The notes beneath the pieces were generated by a model that saw nothing but the letters and a program-made list of their open reading frames with translations, was not told where the DNA came from and searched no databases. This document shows, one piece after another, positions 1 to 12,900 of a stretch of 64,000 bases of DNA. This DNA is from Pelecanus crispus (taxonomy: Eukaryota > Chordata > Aves > Pelecaniformes > Pelecanidae): positions 165,934,491 to 165,998,490 of the forward strand of contig NC_134643.1 of NCBI RefSeq assembly GCF_030463565.1, written 5' to 3'. Numbering within the stretch: position 1 is the first letter of the stretch; each line of letters starts with the position of its first letter. The position numbers were made by a program, and so were the translations under genes.

Positions 1-880
1 CTTGCGGCCTCCCAATGTCCTAACTCTTTGCCTCACCTGGAACTATTTTTACTGTCTTCTTTCCATTTAGTCTTTAGAACATTGAGGTAATTTCCAAAGT
101 TACTAGGAATTAGGCTAAATATTCAAGGATTGTAATGGTTGGCGATTGCTGAAACATTGAAGGGAATATGTTAAAGTTGGATTTTGCTGGTCACCTCAAC
201 AGAATTACCCCTGGATATATTTTAGCTGCTTGGGGGTAGTATGTGCAAGTGTAGTCCTGCAAAGCACTGAATATGCTCTGGTTTTATGTGTAGTGACTGA
301 TGTCACGCAGAAGGTTGATTGTTTTTTTCAGCAACTTCCACTGTGTATATTGGTGTAATTGCAAGAAAAGCAAGCCTGATATCTCTGTTAAATCTTTTGT
401 TTGTTGCGACAATTTATGTACCCTTTAAAAATAGTATTCCTGAAACCTGACAGTCAAAAGATACCATGCTGCACAGCAAAAAATAAGTAGAAGGCTTAAA
501 GAAACTCCACCTTACTGACAGAGGCCTTACCTTTTGACTGCAGCATTTACACTGTGGAACATTTGGGAAAGAAGAGGAGAGCAGAATACTGTTGTGACCA
601 TGCATATGAGGTCTAGCTTGCTGGTACATGGCATTCCCCGAAGGGTTACTCCATGTACCAGGAGAATCCCCATTACAGGAACATGATATTCTACTCATCT
701 GAGCTCAGGTTCTCAATTTACCATTCTGCCTTCATTACTACCAACGTGTCTCTCTACTTGTTTGGAATCAGTATTAAGATGTACAATAACTCATGGTAGA
801 AGTGGAATTTAAGATGTATTTTAAAAAATAGTGGTCAGCTGCTCCATCTTATGCTCTTTATTTTTCTCTTGGTTGCTTAG
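1..880 (+). other. TMTC4 intron (partial)
   Basis: AT-rich unique sequence ending in a pyrimidine-rich acceptor and TTGCTTAG at 873-880. No coding exon, repeat or RNA gene is recognised here. The upstream TMTC4 exon lies beyond the left edge. Confidence 0.7.
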
Positions 881-973
881 GGTTTGAATGCAGTGTTTGA
901 TGCACTGGTGATTAACAAGCTAAATGTTTTGGAGCTTATTCAAAAGTTACTACATAAGGACAAGTCATTGGAG
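881..973 (+). CDS. TMTC4: TMTC4 window exon 1
   Basis: Thirty-one complete codons (phase 0 at both ends), reading [12 protein letters not shown]...HKDKSLE, preceded by AG and followed by GTGAGT. It encodes a segment between membrane helices just before DUF1736. It matches the vertebrate TMTC4 segment with the [12 protein letters not shown] sequence. Confidence 0.92.
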
Positions 974-3900
974 GTGAGTCTGCAGAGGTTTTGTTCATTC
1001 TGGCCATTCAGACAGTCCTGTACTAAAAGACAAAGATACAACTTCTGACAGTTCTGTTGTTGAGAATTACAAAAAAAATAGAGGTATGTTCAGTCAGCCT
1101 AGTAAGGCAATGTGCTGTGACATCTTTGCAGCAACATGAGTAGTAATGGGATAGCATTAGAATTGTATTAGATAGTGAAATCCATTCCACACTTCTCTCA
1201 ACAGTGTGTTAAAAATATGGTGTGGAAGAGCTGACTGCTTGATGCAACAAGTTCTCCAGGGTCAGTAGCTATATACCTGAAACGGTTGTTTAACGTAGAT
1301 TGGTCAGAGTAAAGAGAGACAGATTTATTCAGATTCTCAAATAAGACAGATAGACCTTTGAAAAAGTACATTATAAAAAATATTATGTCTACTTTGCCAA
1401 TCCCACTACACTATTTTTTTCAGAATACAAATTACCAAACAGGAGACAGTTCCTAGTAGCTTGGGATTTTAAAAGAAAAAATACATAATCACTGATAGTC
1501 GCTAAGGATCAAATTTCTGACTTTTGTTGGTATCACTTTATCCAGTATAGGCTCAAGTGGAATCCAGCACCTAGTATTTGCACTGGCAAGCAAATCACAG
1601 AAACAATCAGCCTCAGGTGAATGATTGATAGCAGCCAAATAGACCAACAGCCTGCCTAGAACATCACTGTTATTCAACAGCTAAATTATTTGCCTCTCCC
1701 ATCCAAGGTTGAGCAAGGCAAAGGAATATTCATTGTACTTTGCATTGACCAGTGGTGTCACTGCAGAGAAGTCTTGCTCATGTTTCTGAGTAGTGCAAGT
1801 CCTATGGGGCTTTTAAATTGCTTTGCAAAGAGTGAAGTGAGGAGCTTCAGGGGGAGCTCAGTAAAAGGGGAATCTCTAGAACTGAAACAGTAGATTTGAC
1901 AAAGAATGGCTAAGTGAGGTATGCAAGAGTATTTCAGGCAGCAAATAGGAATGCTGGGGAATTTTGTTGTATAATGAGAGTAATGTCAACTAGCATATGA
2001 CAAGAAAAGAGTCTAGAGCTGTAGGGGACTAAAGCAGAGCCAGTTCAGAATTACAGTGATGGAAATAAAAGGTAATAAGGAGGACCCTGGGAACTACTGA
2101 CCAGTCAGCCTCACATCAGTGCCTTTGAAGACTGTGGAAAATATCCTCCTGGAAGTTATGACAAAACATATAAAAGACAGGGAGGTGATTAGAGACAGCC
2201 AACATGGCTTCACCAAAAGAAGATCGTGCCTGACTAATCTAGTGTCCTTCTACAATGGAGTGACAAAATCAGTGTACAAGAGAGGAGCTACTGATGTCAT
2301 CTACCTGGATTTCTGCAAGGCCTTTGATATGGTCCTCCACAACATTCTTGTTGCTAAAATGGAGAAAGATGGGTTTGACTGATGGACTGTTGGATGGATG
2401 AGGAATTGGCTGGATGGCTGCATCCAAAGAATTACAGCCAAAAGCTCAATGTCCAAGTGGTAACCATATGAGTGGTGTCCTTCAAGGATCCATACTTGGA
2501 CCAATACTATTTAATATCTTCATCAATGACATAGTGGAATTGAGTGCACCATCAGCAAGTTTGCAGATGGCACTAAGCTGAGAGTGATACTCTTGGGGCA
2601 AGGGATGCCATCCAGAGGGACCTTGGCAAGCTTGAGAAGTGGGCCCTTGGGAACCTCATGAAGTTCAACAAGGCCAAGTGCAAGGTCCTGCACCTGGGTC
2701 GGGGCAATCCCCAATATCAATATAGACTGGGGGATGAATGGATTGAGAGCAGCCCTGCAGAGAAGGACTTGGGGATACTTGTGGATAAAAAATTAGATAT
2801 GAACCTGCAATGTGTATGTGAATGTGCCTGTGAATTGTGTCCTGGACTGCATCAAAAGAAGTGTGGCCAGCAGGTTGAGGGAGGTGATTCTCACCCTCTA
2901 CTCCACTCTGGTGAGACCCCACCTGGAGTACTGCATCCAGCTATGGGGTGGATGAAAGAGCAGGTCCCGAGGAGGGCCACAGAAATGGTCTGAGGGCTGG
3001 AACACCTCTCCTGTGAAGAAAAGCTGAAGGAGTTGGGGTTGTTTAGCCTGGGGAAGAGAAGGCTCTGGTGAGACCTTATTGTGGCCTTCCAATGTGTAAA
3101 AGGGTCTTATAAGAAAGATGGAGAGAGGCTTTTTACCAGACCCTGTAGTGACAGGACAAGGGGCAATGGTTTTAAACTGGAAGAGAGTAGACTTAAGTTA
3201 GACATTAGGAAGAAATTCTTTACCGTGAGGGTGGTGAGACACTGGAACAGGTTGCCCAGAGAAGTTGTGGATGCCTCCATCCCTGGAAGTGTTCAAGGTC
3301 AGGTTGGATGGGGCTTTGAGTAACATGATCTAGTGAAAGATGGCCCTGCCCATGGCTGGGGGGGTTGGACTAGATGATCTCTGAAGGTCCCTTCCAACCC
3401 AAACCGTTCTATGATTCTGTGAAATGTGTCAGAGTCAAACTTTTTTGGAGGATTATTTTTTAAGCATGAAGAGCTCAAAGCGTTATGCTTCCATTTTGTG
3501 ACTTTTAAACAGTTCTGTCTGGGTGAAGAAAACATCAAATGTGCCTTTTCTTTCTTCTTTTAATAAAAGTAATTCATTTTAGCTCCTGCAACCTGTAAAA
3601 ATCTGTTCTGCCCTTTTCGTGGAAGTGTATCTAAGATTTTTTTGTTTTGCTTTGTTGAAAGGCAGATCTTAAGTTCTCTTACTTGCAGATTTTTTTTCTT
3701 CTTGATGCAGACAGGTTTCAGTTTCATGCCAGATTTCATCTAACTCTAAATCAAAGACAATACGGTAATACTTCTTCCACTTTCTAAATCCTGCCTACTA
3801 AGAGATTTTGTGGTGATTTGTGACATCTGGCCTTTAAGAAGCTGCATGTACTGTTAAACAAAATGAAGCCTGGGATGAGAGGTTTTGTGTAGTTACTCTG

Positions 3901-6900
3901 TCAGAAAGCAGTTATAAATTGTCACTATATGGTTTTCCTTCATAGCACAATTCTCTTCCGAAACCAGTTTTTAGGAATGGTTTTCCTGTAATCCTCATTG
4001 TAGTGACTTTGGTTACTGAGCTGTGTAAATGTAAAATCAACTTTACAAATTTCTTTATCCTTAGGCATTCAGCTAAATACTGTATAATGACTCCATTGTC
4101 AACTACAACTAGTAAAAACCCATCTGAATATTGCTTTTAAACTTAACTTTTCTATCATTTTAGAGAATAAGTATCTTCAGGGCACTGTGTGATGTCTTTG
4201 TGCAGTAAGCCTCTTTTTTTTTTTTTTTTACATCTTCAGAAATAACTAATATTGATCTAAACAATTATGGTGGTGGTTGCTAATCAACATATTGCAATAA
4301 TAGGTAATAATAATCAGTGCACCAGCTCTGGTGGAGGACATAGAACTGATCATGTATAACTATCAGGTAGGTTTTTAAAGGTAATAGAAGCATATCAGAC
4401 TAAGGGAGGAAGGCAGGAATAAAGCAAAACTAATACAGGAGATCACATGACCATATTTTTTAGGATCCAGTCAACTCTTCTGTGCAAAAATCCGTAGTTT
4501 ACCAACACTTTCCTCTTCAGATGTCTAGAATGGAAGGGGAAGTGGCCCAAATGATCTCTAATTTCAGAGAAACCAGTTTTCTATCTTCTGCTTCTCTAAT
4601 GACTTGTTGACACTGTGTAGAATGATTTCAGCCATCAGGTTTCAGAAGCTCTAAGGCAGCCCTTCATTTCCTATCTGCGTTACCGTTTGCTAGCTGGGTA
4701 GGGTGTTGGAAGCTTGGATTTGCATCTTGAAGCTGTGACAGGGATATCGTTATAGTTACCAATGATTCTGTTTCTAGTCTCTACTGGTGAAGCTTGAAGA
4801 ACCTCTACAGTATACAGTGCTTTTCTTTTCATTTATGAAACTGATGTGTGCTTAGAGAAAATGTGTTATACTTCACAGGGGGAAAAATGGGAAAGTGTGT
4901 CAAATTTAGCTTCTATGACATCACTTCTCTATGTTTTATGTGAATTGACTTCTTTAGACCCTAAAGTGTGTATTATAAAACATGTGATGTAAATCAACTG
5001 AGTTAATGTAGATAAAACACTATTTTTTGTAGATCTTGGGTAATTTTAGTCTGACCAAACTGATTTGGGTACCTGTCTGTCATTAGCTTTTTAATCATGC
5101 TAGTGAATGTGAAAATTTTAATTTAGTTTCTCATTCCACCCAGTTTCTAACTATGCAGTTTTCTTGTTGTATGCAGTCATGTAATTTTACCTCTAAAGAG
5201 ACTTAAGTGGACAAAGACTTTCAGTGATAAGCTGTCAACTGGATATAGCTACTTAAAAGAAAGTTCACAAGGTAACTGTCCTCCATTTTAAAAAGAAAAG
5301 ATAGACCAATTTAATATGCCGTATACTAACGGCTGTATTCCGCTCAAATTCCCTACCAGAAATTGCTGTGTAAAATTACATCAACTATTGAGTTACTGAG
5401 GATTTGTACAAGAGAGACTTCCTGAATAAAAAAGTTTTCAGATTGAGAAGGAAATGAAAATGTTTGCAAAAAATATTTTGCAATTAGTCAGTGAAAGCAT
5501 AGTAAAGTTTGAGAGCTTTCTAGTAACTGCAAAAATAGGAAAAATGTCAACTCTGATAGCAAAAATGCACAGGAATAGCCTCTTCTTTCTGAGATGGTGG
5601 CGAAAATGATGTAAATGTAGTGGGGAAGAGAACAAAATAATGTTTTCATATGAGGGTTTTTTATTCTTTCTTTCCTGTAGAATGCTGGGCTGTTAAGAAA
5701 GGGGCTGCTTTTCAGGATAACTCTTCTGATGTCTGGAGGGGCCAGTATACTTTATATACGCTGGAGGATTATGGGCACAGGGCCACCGGCTTTCACTGAA
5801 GTAGACAACCCGGCTTCATTTGCAGACAGTCTGTTTGTGAGGGTAAGTTATGAAGTTGGCTTTTTCTGGCTAGCTCAGAACATTTGTCTTTGTCATCAGA
5901 TTGAATTTTCTTTTCTGGGCTTCAAAGAAACAATAAAGTGGGTAGTTTTTACATTTCAGGATGTGTGATGAGTCACCTTCCCCTGTGCTGCTCTGATGAT
6001 TTTCTGCCATTTTTTAAAATAGTATACTTTGGATATTCTTTGCATTCAATTTTGTATATTCTTTGCATTCAACTGTGTATATTCATTGCACTGCACACAA
6101 GGAAGTACATTTCCATTTACTCACTACTTTTCCCATGCATGCAAGGATTTAGCTTTTGCTGGGTTTCATCCCTTTTCCACATACTGTGTTTGACTCTTCA
6201 TCTGTTCTTTCACAATTGAAGAAAATAGCATAAAGTTCTGGTCTGGTGCATTTGGAGTATGTCTTGGCTTTATACCTCTGGCTGCATTAAGGCTCTTTCT
6301 GGAGATGGAGAATGAAGGATGAAGACAGTGGGTGCTGTCTTTTGACATTTTCTCCTATTGTAGGAGATAATTTTTTTTACATGTGGTTATTGGTTGGACA
6401 GCACAGAATTTCATTTCCCTGCTCTGAAGAGGAGAGCCACCTAGCTATGTTTAGGAAAAAAAAAATTTCACAGTTGTAAAATAAATGGCTATGTAACTAG
6501 TTGTAGTCTAACAGTATTTAAGGCCTCTTTATTGTATAAGATATATTTTGTGATAAGGGAAATGATAGCAGAGAGAAGAACTCAAGTTGCCCCCCCCCCC
6601 TTAAGTTTAGTATCAAATAAATGTTTGTTTTCTTTTTGACTGACAGGCTATAAACTATAATTACTACTATTCCTTGAATGCATGGTTGCTGTTGTGTCCC
6701 TGGTGGCTGTGTTTTGATTGGTCAATGGGCTGCATACCCCTCATTAAATCCGTCAGTGACTGGAGGATAATTGCACTAGCAGCACTTTGGTTCTGCCTAA
6801 TTGGTCTGATATGCCAAGCTCTGTGCTCAGAAGACAGCCATAAGAGAAGGTAAGAGACAGTGATGAATTTTAAATGCCCGGCCAACTTGAGTACAGTATT

Positions 6901-9900
6901 ATTTTGTTAAATCCACTACTGATACTTTTAACAATTCAGTGGAACCAGTGTCTAGCAAATGCAGTTCAAATAAATATTTATAGCTGTCATTACAGTTTTA
7001 TCCCAATTTGGGCCCATTACTGTACACTGACTAGTGGGAAACAGAGTTGGAGGAGGAGGCATGGATGGCTGCTTTATTTTTCTCCTGAAATGGCATTTTG
7101 AGATCCTTAACACTGTAGGTGGTCAAAAATAATCTGTGCTCAGAACAGAGTAGGAATTGATGTATGTTGTTGCCCCTACTTATTACAAGTCATCATCTCC
7201 TTTGATCTTCTCCTAAACATGAAAGAGAGAGGAGAGGTACCTTGACAGGAGGTAGAAATGCTGGCCATGGTCATACAATTAAAAAATAAAATGCTGTCCC
7301 ATAGTATCTACTGAGGAAACAACTTGTACTTTACCCAAAGGAACTAAAAAAAAATTATTATTAACTATTCTGTCTCACTAAGGCTTCTGTTTAAGTTTTC
7401 AGGGTCTGTTCCCATGGATTTTATGTATAATTAATTTCTCAGTTCTTTAAAATTTTTCAACAGCTCAATCACAATGAGGTCATTCTGTTGTTCAGAGTGC
7501 TGAATATTTTCTTTTCTGTGGTATTCTGTGATTTCATGTCTTCCCCCTCATCCCCTCAAATGTTAACATCCCACCTGCATTCCTTTCCTCTGTTCCCATA
7601 CTCATTTGCACAGATAAAATCATTTTGGAGAGGGGTAGAATTCTTGCTACAAGTGATGTCATACTTTCTAGTAAAAACACACACACTAAGCCTGTATTGC
7701 TGAACAGTTTTTTAGTAAAACGTAAAGGCAAAAAGTATACTAAAGGCCTAGGACTCTTGGGGAGGAGAAGAGAGTAAGAGGACACATCTACATTACAGTA
7801 TAGAGATTTATTTGTGGTAAATTAGGGTAGAAAACTACCATGCCTGTGGCCTTTATAACAACCACCTGACACAGACCTGGGACTGATACTCCCTTATGTC
7901 AGCTCTGTAAAAGTAAGGTACCTAGTCTCAGTTTTCTAAGCTCTGTATAGTCCATAGGTACCTGCCGAGGATTACTCATCCTAACCTAGATACCTAAAAC
8001 AAGGAAGACAAACTGCCCTCAAGAAATGCCTCTCTTTGCTGACTGTAGAAAAAGTGTAGATGACTAACTTTCAGGTGGTTAAGCACAATGGATTCTACTA
8101 TTGATGTATTTGTTAGGAAAGAAAATGCTCTCTCAGTGAGATGTGTACCTAAGTTTCTTCTTCAACGGTGACCTATATTTTTCCCCTGTTACTGACTTAT
8201 TAGTTCCAAAAATAGACAGGTAGCTTTTACCATTACTTTTCCTGCCTGTGCATTTTAGATAGGAATTATGTCATTAACGTGTAGTGGGACTATTTTCTGG
8301 CTTGGAAGCATGAACATTGCTTTTCTGGGAATTATAGCTAGGATTTTAAAAGTGTCTGATGGAGTGAAGTGTCAAAACCTCACTGAAACTCAATTTGATT
8401 TTGTTACATAGCTCCCAAAGGCTGCTTTTGAATGCCCAGTTCCATATGCACATCATTTTGTAAGTTTGTAAGTGGAAAAGGTACTTTTGTTAAGATTTGT
8501 GGTTAATTTGAGAATCTGTTTCTTCTTTGCAGAATTCTTACACTGGGACTCGGATTTCTTATTATCCCTTTTCTTCCTGCAAGTAACCTGTTCTTCCGAG
8601 TAGGATTTGTTATTGCAGAGAGAGTCATCTACCTCCCCAGTATTGGATATTGTATTCTGTTTACATATGGATTTAGTCTCTTGAGTAAGCAAGCCAAGAA
8701 AAAGGTACTATCAAAACAGTCAGTAAAGTTGATGATGAAGTGCTTCAATTGAATGGTTTGTTTCTTAACTTGTCTCTCTTTCCTTAAGAAAATTCTTGCT
8801 GTGGCAGTACTTGGAATCTTGTTGATAAATGTTATGCGGTGTGCACTCCGCAGCAGTCAGTGGAGGTCAGAAGAACAGCTTTTTAGGAGTGCACTGTCTG
8901 TATGCCCGCTGAATGCAAAAGTAAGTAATTCATGTGAACTTTTAATCTTTTTTTTTAAGTGTTTTGAAATTTGGGATAGAGGAGGTGTTATGCATAGTTA
9001 TATTGTGGCACAGTGTTATTCATAGTCTTGGTTGGTGCAAGAATATGACATTGACATGTCAGACACCTAAATTACAGTGGTAGCATAGTCAAAATACCAG
9101 ACAGTGCAAATTACAATATTGTAATTCAGAACTTGGGGGTGGGAGTGGGGAGGGGAGGGGAGGGGGAGGGGAGGGGAGGGGAGGGGAGGGGAGGGGAGGG
9201 GAGGGGAGAGAGAAGGGGGAATACACTTCAGGAAAGGCATGCAGTCAAATTGGATGTACTGCTAATAAAATCCTCTAAAACAATTGTGCGTATAATTGCA
9301 AGCTATTACAATAAAATAGCGAAAAGAAAGTAACTAAGTCGTAGCAACGTATTCACCTGAATAATGCCTATGCTATGCTTTTAGAATCCTTTTTGTGCAC
9401 CTTCCGGTGGTATATATAGCCACCACAGCTAAGGGACAAAGCAGCATATCACCAGTGTAATTGCAGGATGTGGGGGTAAAATCTTTGCCCCCACTTCTGC
9501 TCTTTTACAGTGGCTGAATGGACTAGAGTCTTCAGCATGGGCGCTGAGGAAAACTGCAATATCCCCTGCAAGGCTTAGTGAGGGAACAAGTAAGAGGGTG
9601 GGACTGGATGTTTCACTGAGCTGAACACCAGTGTTTGGCATAGTGGACTGAATCTAGCCTGCCGATAGAGGTGACCTCCACAGCAGTCCTTTGATAGCTG
9701 AGAGTGTGATCTGTTGGAGCATACCACAGAGCCCTGATGTTGTCTGAATTTTAGCAGAGGCTCTCTTTGAAGAGTCGAGGAATAGGAATGTGCAGCTTGT
9801 CAATAAAAATACATTGATGTTTTAAAAGCTTAGATTTCTGTAATCCAGAGTGGCATCTAGACAATACAGATCAAGACAGAGTTTAAAAAGAAACCTGTGA

Positions 9901-12900
9901 ATGTTCAACTTTGCAAAGAGAATGATAAAGTTAGAATCTACTGGAATACGAATACGCAGCAGTGAGCTGTAGAAAGCATTTATGGCCAATATTTACAACA
10001 TGGTGGTGTCTTTCAGTAATCTCAGATTTCAATACATACAAAGAGCTGTTGTATTTTATTGTGTGGCAGTGGTAGGCAGCCATCTTCTTTTTAATGATGA
10101 CCTCAGTATATCTTGTCTTCTGGATGACAAGCACATACTATAAATGGAGCAAATGCAATCTGTTTCTTTGTGTGTAACTCCATCCATCTGCCATGGTAAG
10201 AGTGCTTTAGACGGATCCACACTCTCTTTGCCTGTGCTCCAAGCTCCTTGGACACAAGCCACGTCTGGCTGGGAAGCTGTGTAGCTGTGTTCGCACAGTG
10301 CTGTGCTTGAGCCGATAAGCTGCGTGCAAGCTACTGAACTAATGCAGCTGGTTCAAAGCCAATGAGTGTACAAGGAAAATGAGCTTGTGTTTGTCAACAT
10401 CGGGCCATGTAGACATGCCTGAGCTGTATTGCTGCTAGTGACAGCTTGCGCAAATGGAAAACGTGGGGATGTGAACAGGCAGGGTTTTGGAGGCTCACAT
10501 TCCAATTTTGCTGAAGGAGTAAGTTTGAAATCACAGTAGTAGGGAACTTTTCTAGACAACAGCATTAGACAGTCCATGTGTGAGAGCCAATTTCTTTTTT
10601 TCTTTATGGACTCAGCTATATTTATTCAATTTTGACAAAGGTAATTGGAACTAGGTTCTGTTCCGATCTGTTGTTGTCTTGAAATTGCAGACTTTCTTTA
10701 AAAATGACTCCACAGGACTTGCAGTGGCCCGTATATTTCAGTGGGAGGCTGATGCAGACCAAAAGGTGGAACACAGATAATAGCTTTTTCTTCTTGTTCT
10801 TGGAATATCTTTAATATGTGTAACGTGGTCATCCTTTACTTCCCTTATGTAGCATGGTCCCAGAATGTCCAGGTGTCTCCCAACCAGCAATAAAAGCTGC
10901 AGCTCCTAGTTCATGTTTGGGTGGTACAGTTCTTTTCAATTCCAAATTGTCTGTATGTGACCAGTGTAGAGTAAACTTACCTTAAGTAGCAAGTAGTTAC
11001 AGTAGTGCCTTCTCTAATTTCAAGACTCATCTTCTTTAAACATCTCTTTAGATAAAGGTGTGGAAATTGCATTAAATCAGATTGTCTGGCATAATAGAGA
11101 ATCTACGCCCTTGAGTGATGGATGCATCTGGCTCAAGAGAATGAAATTTAGGATCAACTTAGATAAATGTGGCCCGGTGATTTTAAAATTTATTGGAAGT
11201 AATCAGGGGCCATAATGAAGTTACAAAGATTTTGACCTTTTTTTAAAGTTCACAACACAGATTTTAAAATGTTTTATATATTTTAAATTTTATTTTAAAA
11301 GTTACTTATTTAAAATATTTCAAATATTTTAAATATATGTTATGTATATTAGATTTTTTTTTTTTAAAGAGCAAGAAAGAAGCATGTTACGGATCTTGAT
11401 TAAACATGTCCAGGAGTATGTCATACATTTGAACTTGTGTGGTCCTGCACTTAAGTTGGTTTTAAAGGTTGTTAGACTGAAACAGTGCACATTTTGAATA
11501 CATTTGGCAGTATTTTTCTTAGCTGAACAGAAGGTGCCTGTATATTGATTCTATTTGCTCTTACCACCTTTTTTCATACCGTACAGATTGACTTAATTCC
11601 TAGAGCTCAGTGGCAATGTACACTAGTGTGAGTTAGAACCAGGCCTATGTTGTTTCTACTAAAGCAAATTTTGTGAATAGTTATGGATTCTGTTTTCTTG
11701 TGATATGTTGATTGTATGTTACAGATAGTTTATAAATTTGGAATATTTCAGTGCTACTGGCTTAAAAGGCTCACTGGATCCAATTTGGCATCTTTTCATT
11801 TGATGTCATTATGTTGCAAGTTAATCCTGGAGTGCTTTGTTGAAGTACTGGAATATCTAATTACAGGCTATGATAAAAGCATAACTACTGTTTCACCATA
11901 GCAGACTACTGGCTTGGATTTATGTCCTCGGCTTTAGACATCCACATCTCAGTGAGTCAGCCAGGCTCCCTTTGTAACTGGGGAGGAGAAGCTGTCCCTT
12001 TTAGCACTTGGTTCATCATCACCTTGGAGTAAATGACTGATACAGGCCAGAAGGACTGCACCCTACATCTGTGTGTTTCTCTCCACTGATGATAAAAGAA
12101 GTCCTGACAACTAGAGCAGATGTGGAAACATAAGGTTATATGAGATTTTGCCTTTGCCCTACTGGTGCTTACTATTTCTAGATATTGCTGTATGGCTCCT
12201 CACCTTCTGAGGTCATTACACATTGTTTCTTTTAATTTTAAAGATTATTCCCCAAAATGCTCATCTTACTGCCTTTTTTACCACATGGTAAGTTGGAAGT
12301 GCCAAGTTACTTCTTGGCTTTTAGCAAAGCCATGGCAGTTTTTAGGAATCCAGAGATGTTTTTTATTTCTGGATGACTTCCTCTAATTGATTATCTAAAT
12401 AAAATTTGCAGTTGCATTCTTAAATACATGGGAAATAGCCACCATTTTTCTTTTCCTAGATTTGAAATAACTGAATTTAAATGATTGTAAATTGCTGATA
12501 TTCTGTACGTAATCTGTACATTCTCCTTGCTACTGGCTTTTCTTACAGGAGAGAAATTAATAAACATAATTTTAAAAAGCCACTTCAGTAGCAACTTTTC
12601 TGCAATAATAAGCAACGAAGTTATGATACTCCCAACAGAATGTGTTACTAACGCAGTCTGCCTTGACATATGAAGGGTAGTAACTTTGTAGTTGATGCTT
12701 TATGCACACTGTAATTTTTATAGATACAAGTTTGTCAAAGACAAGCTATGCTAAGACTGAAAATGTACAACAAAGTTTGTGCAATTACTTTCTATACTTT
12801 CTTAAAAGGTCTTGTAAAACCTCTATGACAGAACAAGATTTACTGCTGTTGAAGGATTTATGAAGCTGATCTAGAGAGCATTTCTTTTACATATTGAGAA

